Assembly: GCF_030506305.1 (NCBI RefSeq)
Contig: NZ_CP119421.1
Coordinates: forward strand, 2,209,501 to 2,273,500
Direction of reading: 5' to 3'
Source: Porifericola rhodea
GTDB taxonomy: Bacteria > Bacteroidota > Bacteroidia > Cytophagales > Cyclobacteriaceae
Length of the DNA stretch: 64,000 nt
A program made the translations under genes and the position numbers. Shown here piece by piece: positions 10,145-19,239 of the stretch (positions within the stretch are counted from its first letter, which is position 1; each line of letters opens with the position of its first letter). Below the pieces are notes generated by a model, which was given only the letters and a program-made list of their open reading frames with translations, had not been told where the DNA came from and searched no databases.

Positions 10145-12736
10145 CTAACGATTCGCCACATTAATTACTGTAACTATAGTAAGAGCAATACTGGCCAGGG
10201 TTGAACCAATACCTACCCATGCCTGGGTAGAAAGTCCACCTTCTTTTTCAGGTACTATAATTTCTGCACCGGGCTTTACCTTTGGGTAATTTTTTAAAAA
10301 CAAAAAGCTTTTTGTCCGGTCAACTGAACCATTTGCATAGACTATGTATGAACGTTTTCTGTCAGATTGTTTAGTAAATCCTCCCGCCTCAGAAATATAC
10401 CTTTTAAAGCCTTTGGCACGATCATAACGGGTAGATGAAGGATATAATAACTCTCCGTTCATTTGTACGGTTTGTAGTTCTTTAGGTACTTCTAGTGTAT
10501 CTCCAGGCAAAAGAATCAGGTCATATTTTGAGTCTGGATTGTTTAATATTGTTTCCAAATCAATACCAATCGCATTAGTTTCTGATATTTCCACATTTGT
10601 AGCTGCCAAAGTAGTCAATAGCTCTGGATTAAGCGTACGTGCGTTTAGGGCACGCTTTGCCAGTTGATTATCGTTGCTCGTATTGCTGTTATCATTTTGA
10701 GCTTCATTTTCTCTTTGTATGTCCATTAATTGTAAAGAGTCTAATACTTCCTGCTTTCTAATTTCTAACTCTTTATAATACTCAGGATTAAGTCTGATTA
10801 AACGTGCACCTTCAAGATAGGCGTAGCTGGTAAGGCCTCCGGTTCTTTCTACCAAGTCGGAAATTCTTTCGTTTTTGTTAGTAATAATATATTCTCCGGG
10901 GTACAGTACTTCACCTTTAACGGTAACGGGTTGCTGTATCTCATAGTCGGGTGATTTTCTGATGAACACCTGATCAAAAGGCATTAGTTCAAATGCCGCA
11001 TTTTCAGCAGATAAACTTAAGTTTTTGTCTACTTTAAACTGGAAAATATTTGCCATCTGTACATTTTCAGACACGGGTACACCAGATGCCGTACTGGTAT
11101 TGGCAGAAACTCGACGTGCTACTTCAACTCTGGCCTGAGAAGCAGATTCTTTAAAGCCTCCTGCCATTGCTATCAGGTCTTCCAGTGTCATACCTCGCAT
11201 ATAGCTAAACTCTCCTGGTGCTTGTACTTCACCTTTTATTTTAACCTCATATTCTTCTTCTAAATCAAAAATTGAGAAAATTCGTACTACATCTTCTCTT
11301 TGAAGTGGTATATCTGGCTTTCTGTCGGTTAAAACATCTCTAAGGCTTACAGACATCACCTCTGTCATAAGATCGTCACCCTTACGGTAGATTAGGGCAC
11401 GGCTGGTGAAAGCATCTTCTCTTAGCCCTTCGGCTTTTTCTACCAGTTCTTTAAGGGTAAGTCCATCGTTTAACGAATAGGTTCCGGTACGAAATACAGC
11501 CCCTACTATTTCTACCCGATTCTCAAAACGATTCAATATAGAATCTACTTCTACAATATCACCATTTTGAGGTAAAAATGAATCCAGTGCATCTCCACTT
11601 AAATCTTCTATTCTTTTAGCTCTATTGGTTTTACGGATTACCCTTAAACGATGAGTATAAGCCTGATCAGTAAAGCCTCCACTAAACCGAAGCGCTTCTG
11701 CCATAGGCTCGTCCTGCTTCATTTCGTAGTAGCCTTCTCTCTTAACTTCGCCTTTAAGCTCTATTCTTGTAGAATAAGGTGCAACTCTAATGATGTCCTG
11801 ATCCTGTAAAAAAATAGGATTAGCACCTTGGCCTTTTACCAGGTAGTCATATACATCTAAAGAAGCAATAACCTTGTTATTTCTTACTACTTCTATGTCT
11901 CTGAATGAGCCAATAAAAGTAGGCCCTCCTGAGAGGTAAAGGGCATTAAACGCCGTAGCTAATGAGGATAAAGTATAAGTACCTGGCCTTCTTACTTCAC
12001 CAACAATAGTTACTTTAATACTTCTTACCCTTCCTAAAGAAACCTCAGCATAAGTATTGGGCCTGTTACCATTGTTTGAGCGTAAGCCGGAGTAAATGTT
12101 GGTTAAGCGATTCACAATTCTTTCAGAAGCATCTTCTACTGTTAAACCATTGACATAAATAGGGCCCAGATTATCTATTGTGACAGTTCCTTCACGACTT
12201 ACTTCTAGTATATAGCTTTGGCGAGAGGCTCCCCAAACGTTTACCATAAGCTCGTCACCTGTGCCTAACTGATAGTTTTTAGGAGTGGCAATATTGATAT
12301 TTGGTTCAAAAGAAATATCTTTATTACCAAAGAGCTCCATCCCAAACACTTTTCTCTCCTCTTTGCTAAGTTCGACACTAACGCCAGTAGCATTACTTGT
12401 GTCAGTAAGAGTACTGTCTTGGCGGCTCCCTCTGTTTGTTGGTCCCTGCTGGTTGTTCGAGCTCATTTGTGTTTTTACTGAGCGTAGGCGAGTCATAAGT
12501 TTGCTCACTTCTGCACGAGGCATACCCCGCATAACTGCAGTGGTTTCTATCTGTTGGTCAGAAAGGTTTCTACTTTCCGCAGCTTCAGCTAGTTTTTTGA
12601 TTTGTGCCTCTGATAATTGGTCTACCTGAACCTTACTAAGGTCCTGTTCCAGAAGGCTGCTGTTTTGGGCAAGCGCAAGCTGGTAACTAAATAGAAAAAT
12701 GGTGAAAACTCCTACTAAAATGGTTCTTATTGACAT
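10145..12736 (-). CDS. SLBB-domain polysaccharide export protein (Wza-like OPX)
   Basis: Outer-membrane/periplasmic exporter component through which the glycan leaves the cell. From the ATG at 12736 the protein has 863 residues: a signal peptide (hydrophobic LVGVFTIFLFSYQLALA), a polar region, then the poly-export domain (NYQLGTGDELMVNVWG) followed by several SLBB beta-grasp repeats, recognisable by recurring GEV-x-x-PG-x-Y blocks, and a hydrophobic C-terminal segment (WVGIGSTLASIALTIVTVI). At about 860 residues it has the long multi-SLBB form usual in Bacteroidota, not the ~360-residue Wza form. A TTG start nine codons upstream is open but would put polar residues before the signal peptide. 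It is the first gene of the operon in reading order. Confidence 0.9.
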   Translation of the reverse strand: MSIRTILVGVFTIFLFSYQLALAQNSSLLEQDLSKVQVDQLSEAQIKKLAEAAESRNLSDQQIETTAVMRGMPRAEVSKLMTRLRSVKTQMSSNNQQGPTNRGSRQDSTLTDTSNATGVSVELSKEERKVFGMELFGNKDISFEPNINIATPKNYQLGTGDELMVNVWGASRQSYILEVSREGTVTIDNLGPIYVNGLTVEDASERIVNRLTNIYSGLRSNNGNRPNTYAEVSLGRVRSIKVTIVGEVRRPGTYTLSSLATAFNALYLSGGPTFIGSFRDIEVVRNNKVIASLDVYDYLVKGQGANPIFLQDQDIIRVAPYSTRIELKGEVKREGYYEMKQDEPMAEALRFSGGFTDQAYTHRLRVIRKTNRAKRIEDLSGDALDSFLPQNGDIVEVDSILNRFENRVEIVGAVFRTGTYSLNDGLTLKELVEKAEGLREDAFTSRALIYRKGDDLMTEVMSVSLRDVLTDRKPDIPLQREDVVRIFSIFDLEEEYEVKIKGEVQAPGEFSYMRGMTLEDLIAMAGGFKESASQARVEVARRVSANTSTASGVPVSENVQMANIFQFKVDKNLSLSAENAAFELMPFDQVFIRKSPDYEIQQPVTVKGEVLYPGEYIITNKNERISDLVERTGGLTSYAYLEGARLIRLNPEYYKELEIRKQEVLDSLQLMDIQRENEAQNDNSNTSNDNQLAKRALNARTLNPELLTTLAATNVEISETNAIGIDLETILNNPDSKYDLILLPGDTLEVPKELQTVQMNGELLYPSSTRYDRAKGFKRYISEAGGFTKQSDRKRSYIVYANGSVDRTKSFLFLKNYPKVKPGAEIIVPEKEGGLSTQAWVGIGSTLASIALTIVTVINVANR

Positions 12737-13124
12737 ACCCTGTGTGCTGTGTAATAAATACAATGATGACTCCCTAAGTACGGCGCAAAGCTATGAATAT
12801 TGCGTTTATCTAACAAGCTACTTGATTATACATAGATCGTACCATTTTATAAAGTAGCCATATTAATATCAGTCCAGTAATCAAATACTAGCAAGCTGTA
12901 AATGAGGCTCTTGAAACCTTACACTATTCTTACCTACCATTAAAGTAGCTTTTTGTAAGTAGAACTTGAATTATGTTATGATTAGTAATTACATTACAGG
13001 GATAAGTTTGTACTTTAGAGAGATGAGTCTGCCTGGCTAAAGAGGCTCAAGGTGCAAAGCAGTCCCGAAATTATCTTATGTGCCAAAGTGGTAATAGTTG
13101 AGCATTCTTTGTTACTTTGAACTT
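12737..13124. other. Divergent intergenic region, capsule operon / polA
   Basis: A 388-base gap between the divergently transcribed SLBB exporter gene and polA. It must hold the promoter of the capsule operon on the minus strand and that of polA on the plus strand. Apart from a -7-like box beside the polA start, I see no long inverted repeat, coding frame or RNA structure in it. Confidence 0.6.
13112..13119 (+). promoter_or_regulatory. Possible -7 box of polA
   Basis: TTACTTTG matches the Bacteroidota -7 consensus TAnnTTTG at seven of eight positions and ends five bases before the polA ATG, which would give a nearly leaderless message. I find no clear -33 TTG at the usual distance. Weak call. 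Confidence 0.3.
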
Positions 13125-15920
13125 ATGAATTCTAGTAGCAAAAAACTCTTTTTACTGGATGCTATGGCACTTATCTATCGTGCCCATTTCGCGTTTAGTA
13201 AAAATCCCCGAATAAATTCTAAAGGACTTAACACCAGCGCAGCTTTTGGCTTTACTAATGCACTTTTTGAAGTACTTACCAAAGAAAAACCCAGCCATAT
13301 TGCTGTGGCTTTTGATACCAGTGCGCCTACTTTTCGTCACAAACAGTTTGAAGCCTACAAAGCCAATCGGCAGGAGCAGCCGGAAGATATTCGTGTAGCT
13401 ATTCCGATTGTTAAAGATATAGTTAGAGCTTTCGATATACCTGTACTTGAGCTAGATGGTTACGAAGCTGATGACATCATCGGAACTATTGCAAAAAGAG
13501 CTTCCTGCGAGGAGTTTACTGTATATATGATGACGCCCGATAAAGATTATGCTCAGTTGGTTGAAGATTGTGTTTATCTTTACAAACCAGCTTTTATGGG
13601 TAATGGCGTAGAGATATTAGGCATACCTGAAGTGCTTAAGAAGTTTGATATTGATCGTGTAGAACAGGTGACAGATATACTGGGACTACAGGGTGACTCG
13701 GTAGATAATATTCCGGGAATACCAGGCATTGGACCCAAAACAGCCTCTAAACTACTTAAAGAGTATGGTTCAGTAGAAGGGGTAATTGAGAATGCAGACC
13801 AGCTCAAAGGCAAACAGAAAGAAAAAGTAAAGGAGTTTGGTGAGCAGGGTATACTTTCTAAACAGCTGGCAACCATCAAAATAGATGTGCCCGTTGATTT
13901 TCATGCTGAAACTTTCAGTTACAATGGGCCTAATGAGGAGGTTTTACGACAGCTTTTCCAGGAGTTGGAGTTTCGGGCTCTTACCCGGCGGGTGTTAGGC
14001 GATCCTGGCGATCAGGGGAGTACAAACGGAGGGCAGACCAATCTCTTTGAAGATAGTGCCCTGGATAATGCTACACAAAAAGTTGCAGAGCAGGCGGTCA
14101 ACCTTCAAAGTATAAGTGAAGTAGAGCATAACTACCAACTCATTGATACTGCCGAGAAAAGAGCCGATCTTATCAAAAAACTAGAGCAGCAGTCCTCTTT
14201 TTGTTTTGATACCGAAACCGATAGCTTAGATGCACTCACTACTCAGCTAGTAGGGCTAGCCTTTTCTTATAAAAAAGGAGAGGCATTTTATGTGCCCTGC
14301 CCTGAAGATCAGCAGGAGACTCAAAGTATAGTCAACGAGTTTAAACCTTTGCTAGAGGATGAGAAAAAGCAAAAAATAGCTCAGAACCTTAAGTTTGACA
14401 TGTTGGTGCTTCGTAAGTACGAAGTAGAGGTACACGGAGCAATATTTGATACTATGATTGCTCATTATCTGTTAGATCCAGAAACAGGCCATAGCATGGA
14501 CGTGATGGCTGAAAATTATCTGCAATACAAACCCGTTTCTATAGAAAGCCTTATTGGTAAAAAAGGGAAGAAGCAAGGTAATATGCGTGATATTCCCCTA
14601 CCTGATGTTACGGAGTATGCCGGAGAGGATGCCGATATAACTTTACAGCTTAAAGAAACTTTTGCACAGGAAATAGACAAAGACAATAAGCTAAAAGCGC
14701 TTTTTTACGACATGGAGCTCCCGTTAATTCCAGTGTTAGCTTCTATGGAGTATGAAGGCGTAAAATTGGATACGTCTGCACTTAAGGAGCTTTCTGCTGA
14801 ACTGACCACAGAACTACAAAAAATAGAGAAAGATATATTTGAAGTTGCCGGCACCGAATTTAATATTGGTTCTCCTAAGCAATTAGGTGAAATTCTGTTC
14901 GATAAATTAAAGCTGGTAGATAAGCCCAAAAAAACCAAGTCTGGGCAGTATGCCACCGGAGAGAACATACTTTCTGCCCTGGCTACTGAGCACGAAATAG
15001 CAAGGCGTATTCTGGATTTTAGAGAAGTTCTTAAGCTGAAGAATACATATGTTGATGCTTTGCCTAAACTTATTAGTGAGTATGATGGCCGTATCCATAC
15101 CTCATATAATCAGGCCGTTACTTCTACCGGCAGGTTAAGTTCTACCAATCCCAACTTGCAGAATATACCCATACGTACGCCTAAGGGTCAGCTTATTCGC
15201 AAAGCTTTTGTTCCTCGTAGCGATGACTTTTTGCTTATGTCCGCAGATTATTCGCAGGTAGAACTACGGATAATGGCGTCTTTCTCTAAAGACGAAAGTA
15301 TGATAGATGCCTTCCGTAATGGGCGAGATATTCATGCTACTACCGCGGCAAAAATATTTAATGTAAAGCTGGATGACGTAACTCCAGAAATGAGGCGTAA
15401 GGCTAAGACTGCGAACTTTGGTATCATCTATGGTGTGTCAGCCTTTGGTTTGGCCCAACAGCTCAGTATACCTCGCGGAGAGGCTTCGGAAATTATTAAA
15501 GCGTATTTCAAGGAGTTCCCTAGTATAAAAAACTATATGGATAGCGCTATTAAGCAGGCGCGGGAGAAAGAATATGTGGAGACTGTAATGGGACGCAGGC
15601 GTTATCTTCGTGATATTAACTCTCGAAACCCTACTGTTAGAGGTTATGCAGAACGAAATGCCATCAATGCGCCTATTCAAGGTACGGCGGCGGATATGAT
15701 TAAGATTGCGATGGTCAATATTCATCAGTGGATGAAGAGCGAAAAGCTAAAATCAAAAATGATTATGCAGGTGCATGACGAACTAATTTTTGATGTGCAC
15801 CATAGCGAGAAAGATTTAGTAAAAGCAAAAGTACTGGAATTCATGAAAAACGCTCTTCCTTTAGAAGTACCTATGGAAGTAGAAGCTGACATCGCGAAGA
15901 ACTGGCTGGAAGCCCACTAA
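13125..15920 (+). CDS. polA: DNA polymerase I
   Basis: Repair and Okazaki-fragment-processing polymerase of 931 residues with all three domains. The N-terminal 5'-3' exonuclease (about 1-290) has FDTSAPTFRH, LDGYEADDIIG and GDSVDNIPGIPGIGPKTA. The 3'-5' exonuclease follows, with an intact FDTETDS metal site, so proofreading should work. The C-terminal polymerase has motif A (SADYSQVELRI), motif B (RRKAKTANFGIIYG) and motif C (QVHDELIF). I chose the ATG at 13125; a TTG nine codons upstream is in frame but Bacteroidota rarely use it and the family N-terminus fits the ATG (KLFLLDAMALIYRAH). The next gene starts four bases after the stop, so the two are probably co-transcribed. Confidence 0.97.
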   Translation: MNSSSKKLFLLDAMALIYRAHFAFSKNPRINSKGLNTSAAFGFTNALFEVLTKEKPSHIAVAFDTSAPTFRHKQFEAYKANRQEQPEDIRVAIPIVKDIVRAFDIPVLELDGYEADDIIGTIAKRASCEEFTVYMMTPDKDYAQLVEDCVYLYKPAFMGNGVEILGIPEVLKKFDIDRVEQVTDILGLQGDSVDNIPGIPGIGPKTASKLLKEYGSVEGVIENADQLKGKQKEKVKEFGEQGILSKQLATIKIDVPVDFHAETFSYNGPNEEVLRQLFQELEFRALTRRVLGDPGDQGSTNGGQTNLFEDSALDNATQKVAEQAVNLQSISEVEHNYQLIDTAEKRADLIKKLEQQSSFCFDTETDSLDALTTQLVGLAFSYKKGEAFYVPCPEDQQETQSIVNEFKPLLEDEKKQKIAQNLKFDMLVLRKYEVEVHGAIFDTMIAHYLLDPETGHSMDVMAENYLQYKPVSIESLIGKKGKKQGNMRDIPLPDVTEYAGEDADITLQLKETFAQEIDKDNKLKALFYDMELPLIPVLASMEYEGVKLDTSALKELSAELTTELQKIEKDIFEVAGTEFNIGSPKQLGEILFDKLKLVDKPKKTKSGQYATGENILSALATEHEIARRILDFREVLKLKNTYVDALPKLISEYDGRIHTSYNQAVTSTGRLSSTNPNLQNIPIRTPKGQLIRKAFVPRSDDFLLMSADYSQVELRIMASFSKDESMIDAFRNGRDIHATTAAKIFNVKLDDVTPEMRRKAKTANFGIIYGVSAFGLAQQLSIPRGEASEIIKAYFKEFPSIKNYMDSAIKQAREKEYVETVMGRRRYLRDINSRNPTVRGYAERNAINAPIQGTAADMIKIAMVNIHQWMKSEKLKSKMIMQVHDELIFDVHHSEKDLVKAKVLEFMKNALPLEVPMEVEADIAKNWLEAH

Positions 15921-15924
15921 ACTC

Positions 15925-16872
15925 ATGCGACCTACATTACAGGACATACAGAAGGCAGCTCAGCGTATTGCTCCGCTTATTCACCGTACCCCGGTGCTTA
16001 GTAGTATAAGTATCAACCATATTGCTGGAGCGGAGCTACATTTCAAATGCGAAAACTTTCAAAAGGCTGGCGCATTTAAGATGAGGGGCGCCGCTAATGC
16101 AGTGCTTTCGCTTAGTGATGAAGAAGCTCGGCGGGGAGTAGCAACGCATTCTTCTGGAAATCACGGACAGGCACTTGCTAAAGCAGCACAAAGCAGAGGC
16201 ATAAAAGCATATATTGTAATGCCAGAAACAGCACCTACTGTTAAGAAAAAAGCGGTAGAAGGCTATGGCGCAGAGGTTGTTATCTGCAAACCCACATTAC
16301 AGGCACGTGAAGATACCCTGAAGGATGTAGTTAAACGTACTGGTGCTAACTTTATACACCCTTATAACGACGAGCGTGTAATCTGTGGGCAAGGAACCGC
16401 AGCACTGGAATTGATAGAAGAAGTTTCTGAGTTTGACATTGTGATGTCTCCGGTAGGAGGAGGAGGATTGCTTAGCGGTACAGCAATTACAACTACAGCG
16501 CTTTTGCCTAAAGCTAGCATAATTGCGGGGGAGCCTGAAGGTGCTGATGATGCTTACCGCTCACTCCAGGCAGGAGCAATTGTTCCTTCAGAAAATCCTA
16601 AAACTATTGCTGATGGTTTGCTAACATCACTGGGCGACAAAACTTTTCCAATCATAAAAGAGCTGGTTTCAGAAATTATTACTGTAAACGATGAGGAGAT
16701 CATGTATGCCCTCAGGCTAATCTGGGAAAGAATGAAGATTATCGTAGAACCCTCCTGTGCTGTACCTTTGGCAGCAGTACTACAGCAAAAAGAGAAGTTT
16801 GCTGGCAAAAAAGTAGGAATCATCCTGACTGGCGGTAATGTGGATTTGGATAAACTATCCGCAAAGTTTTAG
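15925..16872 (+). CDS. PLP-dependent threonine/serine ammonia-lyase or racemase family
   Basis: Fold-type II pyridoxal-phosphate enzyme of 315 residues. The PLP lysine lies in ENFQKAGAFKMRG, a substrate-binding SSGNHGQA loop follows, and the phosphate-binding glycine loop is SPVGGGGLLSG. There is no C-terminal ACT/regulatory domain, so it is not the isoleucine-regulated biosynthetic IlvA. The length and the motifs fit catabolic threonine dehydratase, serine racemase or threo-3-hydroxyaspartate ammonia-lyase, which sequence reading alone cannot separate. It starts four bases after polA. No isoleucine or serine metabolism genes are near. Confidence 0.85.
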   Translation: MRPTLQDIQKAAQRIAPLIHRTPVLSSISINHIAGAELHFKCENFQKAGAFKMRGAANAVLSLSDEEARRGVATHSSGNHGQALAKAAQSRGIKAYIVMPETAPTVKKKAVEGYGAEVVICKPTLQAREDTLKDVVKRTGANFIHPYNDERVICGQGTAALELIEEVSEFDIVMSPVGGGGLLSGTAITTTALLPKASIIAGEPEGADDAYRSLQAGAIVPSENPKTIADGLLTSLGDKTFPIIKELVSEIITVNDEEIMYALRLIWERMKIIVEPSCAVPLAAVLQQKEKFAGKKVGIILTGGNVDLDKLSAKF

Positions 16873-16965
16873 CTTATAAAGTAGAAGTATAATATTTTTT
16901 ATCAAAAGCGCATTTTATTCATAACACAATGCGTCAAAATGCTAAATACTCCAATAAGGAATTAA

Positions 16966-16973
16966 TATATTTG
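16966..16973 (+). promoter_or_regulatory. -7 box of purN
   Basis: TATATTTG is a perfect match to the Bacteroidota -7 consensus TAnnTTTG and ends four bases before the purN ATG. Transcription would then begin at or next to the start codon, giving a leaderless message. No convincing -33 element is visible. Confidence 0.4.
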
Positions 16974-16977
16974 CCAA

Positions 16978-17550
16978 ATGAAAAATATTGCTGTTTTTGC
17001 TTCAGGGAGTGGCACCAATGCCGAAAAAATATTTGAAAAATTTCAAAATCATCCCGAAGCACGAGTTAAACTTCTATTATCTAATAATCCTAAAGCTGGA
17101 GTAATTGCTCGCGCTGCCAAATATAACATAGAAGTATGTGTATTTGACAGAAGCATCCTTACCCAAACGCAGGATATACTTAATACGTTGCAAGAGCAAA
17201 ACATAGATCTGATTGTGCTGGCAGGTTTTCTTCTTAAAATTCCTGACAATTTACTCAAAGCTTATCCTGACCGTATTGTTAATATTCATCCGGCATTATT
17301 ACCCAAATATGGTGGAAAAGGTATGTACGGAATAAATGTACATAAAGCAGTTGTGGCAGCTCAGGAAAAACAGTCCGGCATTTCTATACATCTTTGTAAT
17401 GAAAACTATGACGAAGGTAAAATGATCTTACAGGTGAGTTGTGAACTTACAGAAGAGGATAGCCCTACCGACGTGGCTGCTAAAGTACAGCAACTTGAGC
17501 ACAAGTACTATCCGGAAGTGGTAGAAGAACTGGTAAGACAGCTAAAGTAG
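16978..17550 (+). CDS. purN: Phosphoribosylglycinamide formyltransferase
   Basis: Third step of de novo purine synthesis: 10-formyl-THF-dependent formylation of GAR to FGAR. The 190-residue protein has the usual length and motifs: GSGTNAE phosphate loop, SNNPKAGVIARA, the folate-site LAGFLLKIP, the catalytic NIHPALLPKYGG (Asn and His), and the catalytic aspartate region HLCNENYDEGKMI, with an aspartate two residues before GKM. It stands 105 bases after the ammonia-lyase gene and 102 bases before purH, with -7-like boxes before each, so purN and purH may be read from separate promoters yet act in the same pathway. Confidence 0.97.
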   Translation: MKNIAVFASGSGTNAEKIFEKFQNHPEARVKLLLSNNPKAGVIARAAKYNIEVCVFDRSILTQTQDILNTLQEQNIDLIVLAGFLLKIPDNLLKAYPDRIVNIHPALLPKYGGKGMYGINVHKAVVAAQEKQSGISIHLCNENYDEGKMILQVSCELTEEDSPTDVAAKVQQLEHKYYPEVVEELVRQLK

Positions 17551-17619
17551 CCAACTCAATATTATCGTATCTACGTTTTCAAAATATACATTCAACTTTT
17601 AAGAGGAGGCAAAAAACAC

Positions 17620-17627
17620 TACTTTTG
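17620..17627 (+). promoter_or_regulatory. -7 box of purH
   Basis: TACTTTTG fits the consensus TAnnTTTG exactly. Start of transcription would fall about 20 bases before the purH ATG at 17653. No clear -33 TTG lies at the expected spacing. Confidence 0.38.
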
Positions 17628-17652
17628 CCGTTCAAATCAAATCTGACCTATC

Positions 17653-19176
17653 ATGAGCAAAAAGATCAATGCGGCTTTAGTATCAGTGTATTATAAGGAA
17701 AACCTTGCTCCTATAGTACAGCTACTGAGTAAATATGGCGTAAAGATTTATTCTACCGGAGGTACTCAAAAGTTTATAGAAGAGCAGGGCGCAGAAGTAA
17801 CTGCTGTGGAAGACCTTACCGGTTACCCCTCTATACTGGGAGGACGTGTTAAGACTTTACATCCTAAAGTATTTGGAGGGATTTTGTCCAGAAGAGATCT
17901 GGATACTGACCGTCAGCAGGTAGAAGAGTACGAAATCCCACCTATAGACCTGGTGATTGTGGATCTTTATCCTTTTGAAGAAACAGTAGCTTCAGGGGCC
18001 TCAGAAGCTGAAATCATAGAGAAAATTGATATTGGAGGTATAGCCTTGATCAGAGCAGCTGCTAAAAACTTTAAAGATGTGCTTATAGTTTCATCTCGCC
18101 AGCAGTACGGAGCGCTTGAACAATTATTAAAAGACAAGGAAGGAAGCACGGAGCTGGAAGACCGTCGTAAGTTTGCAATGCAGGCTTTTGCCCAAAGCTC
18201 TCATTACGATACGGCTATTCATCAATATTTTAGCAATGCTACTGCTGAAGCAAGCTTTGACAAAGCCAAACTTCCGGAGAAAAAGCTTCGTTACGGGGAG
18301 AACCCTCATCAGGAGGCCGCATTTTATGGTCCCCTGGAAGAAATGCTGGAACAGCTAAACGGTAAAGAACTCTCTTTTAATAATTTGGTGGATATAGATG
18401 CAGCTGTTGATCTGATAGAAGAGTTTGAAGATGAGAAAGCATTCGCTATCCTTAAACATACCAATGCCTGTGGTTGTGCAACTGGCTCTAGTGTAAAGGA
18501 AGCATACCAAAAAGCTTTTGCCGCGGATACTATCTCTGCCTTTGGTGGAGTGCTTATCACCAATGCTGAAGTGGATAAAGATGCGGCAGAAGAGATGCAT
18601 AGCCTTTTCTTTGAAGTGTTGATAGCCCCTTCGTACACAGAAGAAGCGCTTGCGCTGCTAAGTCAGAAGAAGAAAAGAGTATTGCTAAAAAAGAAGCAAA
18701 ATAAAACCGCTCAGAAGCAATTTAAAACTTTACTTAATGGGGTAATTGAGCAGGATCGCGACCTTAAAACTGATAGCCTGGAAGACCTGAAAGTAGTTAC
18801 TAAGAGAGCTACTACAGATAATGAAAATGAGGCATTACTTTTTGCGAGTAAAATCTGTAAGCATACCAAATCAAATACTATCATTTTGGCTAACAAAGGG
18901 CAGATGTACTCTAGTGGTGTAGGGCAGACTTCTCGTGTAGATGCGCTTAAGCAGGCAATAGAAAAAGCCAAGCATTTTGGCTTTGATTTAAAGGGTGCTG
19001 TAATGGCTTCTGATGCTTTTTTCCCTTTTCCTGACTGTGTAGAAATTGCAAATCAGGAGGGTATCTCAGCAGTAATTCAACCTGGCGGATCTATCAAAGA
19101 TCAAGATTCAATAGACTATTGTGATGCAAATAATATGGCGATGGTATTTACCGGCTTTCGCCACTTTAAGCACTAA
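17653..19176 (+). CDS. purH: Bifunctional AICAR transformylase / IMP cyclohydrolase
   Basis: Last two steps of IMP synthesis in one 507-residue protein. The N-terminal ~195 residues are the cyclohydrolase (MGS-like) domain, with STGGTQKFIEE, GGRVKTLHPKVFGGIL and a KNFKDVLIV region. The C-terminal AICAR transformylase begins about residue 215 and shows LRYGENPHQEAAFYG, FNNLVDIDAA, the catalytic KHTNACG lysine-histidine pair, AFGGVL, and the C-terminal ending GFRHFKH common to the family. Slightly short of the E. coli protein (529) but without missing motifs. A strong terminator follows. Confidence 0.97.
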   Translation: MSKKINAALVSVYYKENLAPIVQLLSKYGVKIYSTGGTQKFIEEQGAEVTAVEDLTGYPSILGGRVKTLHPKVFGGILSRRDLDTDRQQVEEYEIPPIDLVIVDLYPFEETVASGASEAEIIEKIDIGGIALIRAAAKNFKDVLIVSSRQQYGALEQLLKDKEGSTELEDRRKFAMQAFAQSSHYDTAIHQYFSNATAEASFDKAKLPEKKLRYGENPHQEAAFYGPLEEMLEQLNGKELSFNNLVDIDAAVDLIEEFEDEKAFAILKHTNACGCATGSSVKEAYQKAFAADTISAFGGVLITNAEVDKDAAEEMHSLFFEVLIAPSYTEEALALLSQKKKRVLLKKKQNKTAQKQFKTLLNGVIEQDRDLKTDSLEDLKVVTKRATTDNENEALLFASKICKHTKSNTIILANKGQMYSSGVGQTSRVDALKQAIEKAKHFGFDLKGAVMASDAFFPFPDCVEIANQEGISAVIQPGGSIKDQDSIDYCDANNMAMVFTGFRHFKH

Positions 19177-19198
19177 AAGAACAATTACAACGGATAGG

Positions 19199-19229
19199 GG
19201 GGCGTACTGAGAGGTGCGCTCTTTTTTTA
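19199..19229 (+). terminator. Rho-independent terminator after purH
   Basis: Stem with core GCGTAC / GTGCGC (one T-G wobble) and a six-base loop, extended outward by G-T, G-C and G-T pairs, followed directly by seven Ts. It closes purH 23 bases after its stop and lies just before the end of the converging transferase gene. Confidence 0.75.
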
Positions 19230-19239
19230 TGCTTTATGA

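Noticed and set aside
12737-12763. Longer TTG start of the SLBB exporter
   Set aside because: The added residues would precede an otherwise standard signal peptide, and an ATG is available at 12736.
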